From Candidatus Delongbacteria bacterium (GTDB lineage Bacteria; CAIWAD01; BS150m-G50), in assembly GCA_016784425.1 (NCBI GenBank), contig JADHUQ010000136.1, positions 1 to 6,446 on the forward strand: a stretch of DNA of 6,446 bases. The letters are read 5' to 3'. Position numbers and translations under genes: made by a program. The notes below the pieces were generated by a model, which worked only from the letters and a program-made list of their open reading frames with translations, was not told where the DNA came from and ran no database searches. How positions within the stretch are numbered: position 1 is the stretch's first letter; each line of letters begins with the position of its first letter. Below are positions 5,274-6,446 of this stretch, one piece after another.

Positions 5274-6446
5274 ATGGGTGACGATCTTCAGCGCAGCGAC
5301 AATCCCCAGCGCAGCGACGATTCCCAGCGCAGCGACGATTCCCAGCAACGGATCGATATCATGAAAAGCCTCGTACGCCAACTGCACGAAGGCAAGGCAC
5401 CAGCCCAGGTGAAAAAGCAGCTGGAGACTATGCTTGACGGTGCGGACTACGCCGATGTCTTCCGGATGGAAGTCCAGTTGATTGAAGAAGGAGTGCCACA
5501 GGAGTCTATCCAGGCGCTCTGTGATACACACACGCATGTACTCAGAAAACAGCTGGATCTGGTGGAGACGCCCCGGACAAACCCCGGACATCCGGTACAT
5601 ACCTTTGTTGCAGAGAACAAAGCCATAATGGAGAAGGTCAACCTTGTCAAAATGCTGGTGTCGGAGCTGGCGGATAAGACCGATGCTCTGTCAGCCATCC
5701 GAGCGATACAACGAGAGTTGAACGAGCTGATGGATGTGGACAAACACTACCGCCGCAAAGAGAATCTGGTCTTTCCTTTTTTTGAAAAGAACAATGTTCC
5801 CGGCGTCCCAATGGTGATGTGGGGGAAGGACGATGAGGTCCGCGAAATGTTGAAGACCACCCTTGCCGGTTTAGGGGAGATTGACGCCATCGATATACAG
5901 GAGGCGGTAGCTTTCAGCAGCCTCGCTATTCTACCGACAGTGGAAGCGGTCGCCGAGATGATTTACAAAGAGGAGAAGGTCTTCCTGCCGACCGCCCTGG
6001 ATCTCCTGACAGAGCAGGAGTGGTACGAAATCTATACCGAGACAGCGGAAATCGGCTACTGCCTGGTGGCGCCGGAATTTGAGTGGATGCCGGAGGGGGT
6101 CGACCTGACTACTCTGCAGGGAAAAACACCGGATGGAAAAATACAGCTGCCCAGCGGTTCCTTCGCCCTCGAGGAGCTGGTCGCCATGTTCAAAACTCTT
6201 CCCTTCGATATCACCTTTGTCGACAGGGATGACAATGTCCGTTTCTACAGTGAGGGCCCGGAACGGATCTTTGAGCGGACCCGGACTGTGCTGGGTCGAA
6301 AAGTACAGTATTGCCACCCTCCTTCGAGCGTGCATACGGTCAACCAGATCCTGGAGGATTTCAAATCGGGGACACAAAACCAGGCCCGGTTCTGGCTGAA
6401 TCTGGGACCGAAACTGGTTTACATCGTCTATTACGCGGTGCGGAAC
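5274..6446 (+). CDS. DUF438 / hemerythrin-like / PAS protein, 3' end missing
   Basis: This is an open frame of 391 codons with no stop before the right edge. Residues 1-25 are a polar extension made of QRSDDS repeats. Residues about 26-95 match the DUF438 domain ('SLVRQLHEGKAPAQVKKQLE', 'EVQLIEEGVPQESIQALCDTH'). Residues about 104-250 match its hemerythrin-like helical bundle, with 'GHPVHTFVAEN' (His106, His109, Glu114), 'DKHYRRKENLVFPFFEK' (His158, Glu163), 'MVMWGKDDEVRE' and 'IYKEEKVFLP'. Residues about 295-391 are a PAS-like domain with 'LPFDITFVDRDDNVRFYSEG' and a conspicuous 'YCHPPSSVHTV' (Cys347, His348, His354). By comparison with remembered homologues only some tens of residues are missing. 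Members are cytoplasmic and are thought to sense or bind oxygen, nitric oxide or a metal through a di-iron or haem-like site; the exact role is unknown. Its neighbours do not clarify this. The gene has its own Shine-Dalgarno and an upstream region with inverted repeats. Confidence 0.93.
   Translation, partial: MGDDLQRSDNPQRSDDSQRSDDSQQRIDIMKSLVRQLHEGKAPAQVKKQLETMLDGADYADVFRMEVQLIEEGVPQESIQALCDTHTHVLRKQLDLVETPRTNPGHPVHTFVAENKAIMEKVNLVKMLVSELADKTDALSAIRAIQRELNELMDVDKHYRRKENLVFPFFEKNNVPGVPMVMWGKDDEVREMLKTTLAGLGEIDAIDIQEAVAFSSLAILPTVEAVAEMIYKEEKVFLPTALDLLTEQEWYEIYTETAEIGYCLVAPEFEWMPEGVDLTTLQGKTPDGKIQLPSGSFALEELVAMFKTLPFDITFVDRDDNVRFYSEGPERIFERTRTVLGRKVQYCHPPSSVHTVNQILEDFKSGTQNQARFWLNLGPKLVYIVYYAVRN
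5289..5342 (+). repeat. Three in-frame copies of an 18-bp tandem repeat
   Basis: The unit CAGCGCAGCGACGATTCC (18 bases) occurs at 5307-5324 and 5325-5342 in identical form. At 5289-5306 it occurs with two substitutions (AATCCC for GATTCC). It encodes QRSDNP-QRSDDS-QRSDDS near the N-terminus of the DUF438 protein. The unit is a multiple of three, so gain or loss of copies would change protein length without breaking the frame. The identity of the last two copies suggests recent duplication by slippage. Confidence 0.95.

Noticed and set aside
5289..5342. CRISPR-like or regulatory direct repeats
   Set aside because: The copies abut without spacers and keep the reading frame of a real gene, so this is a coding tandem repeat.
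5199..5600. 133-codon minus-strand frame with a GIVAAL repeat
   Set aside because: The repeat is only the reverse reading of the 18-bp tandem repeat in the DUF438 gene, whose plus-strand product matches a known family throughout.
5931..6377. 148-codon minus-strand frame
   Set aside because: It is antisense to the DUF438/PAS coding sequence, which has clear family motifs in the plus frame.

Overview
The window looks like bacterial chromosome from the FCB superphylum, probably an uncultivated lineage of the Zixibacteria / KSB1 / Marinimicrobia / Calditrichota kind. The main reason is the 757-residue secreted protein at 2626-4899. It ends in a textbook type IX secretion (Por system) C-terminal sorting domain of the 'SQNHPNPFNPST ... 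GVYFYRL ... KMVL' style that is common in these lineages. The DNA is of medium-to-high GC. I see no mobile elements, CRISPR arrays, tRNAs or rRNAs.

Layout. (1) 1-207, minus strand: the N-terminal 69 codons of a membrane-anchored protein, probably a rhodanese, running off the left edge. (2) 208-471: a divergent intergenic region with a GC-rich hairpin at 249-283. (3) 472-2037, plus: an unrecognised membrane protein. Its cytoplasmic N-terminus resembles the C-terminal domain of ribosomal protein L7/L12, followed by one membrane helix and about 370 extracytoplasmic residues of no family I know. (4) 2038-2512: a region with no convincing gene and one 8-bp inverted repeat. (5) 2513-4987: a self-contained unit with a near-consensus sigma-70 promoter, a perfect Shine-Dalgarno, the secreted beta-propeller/sialidase-like protein, and a strong intrinsic terminator. 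(6) 4988-5273: a compact control region with two inverted repeats in an AT-rich island and a possible tiny minus-strand reading frame. (7) 5274-6446, plus: a DUF438-hemerythrin-PAS protein cut by the right edge, with an in-frame 18-bp tandem repeat at its N-terminus.

The genes do not form one operon. The secreted protein has its own promoter and terminator, and the DUF438 gene has its own upstream region. The architecture of the strong unit implies high expression of a cell-surface or secreted protein. The DUF438-hemerythrin-PAS protein is a probable cytoplasmic redox, oxygen or nitric-oxide responsive protein. I see no clear evidence of a wholly new multi-gene system. The most novel items are the L7/L12-like/transmembrane fusion protein, the repeat-bearing N-terminus and noncanonical metal ligands of the DUF438 protein, and the structured intergenic region at 5115-5171.
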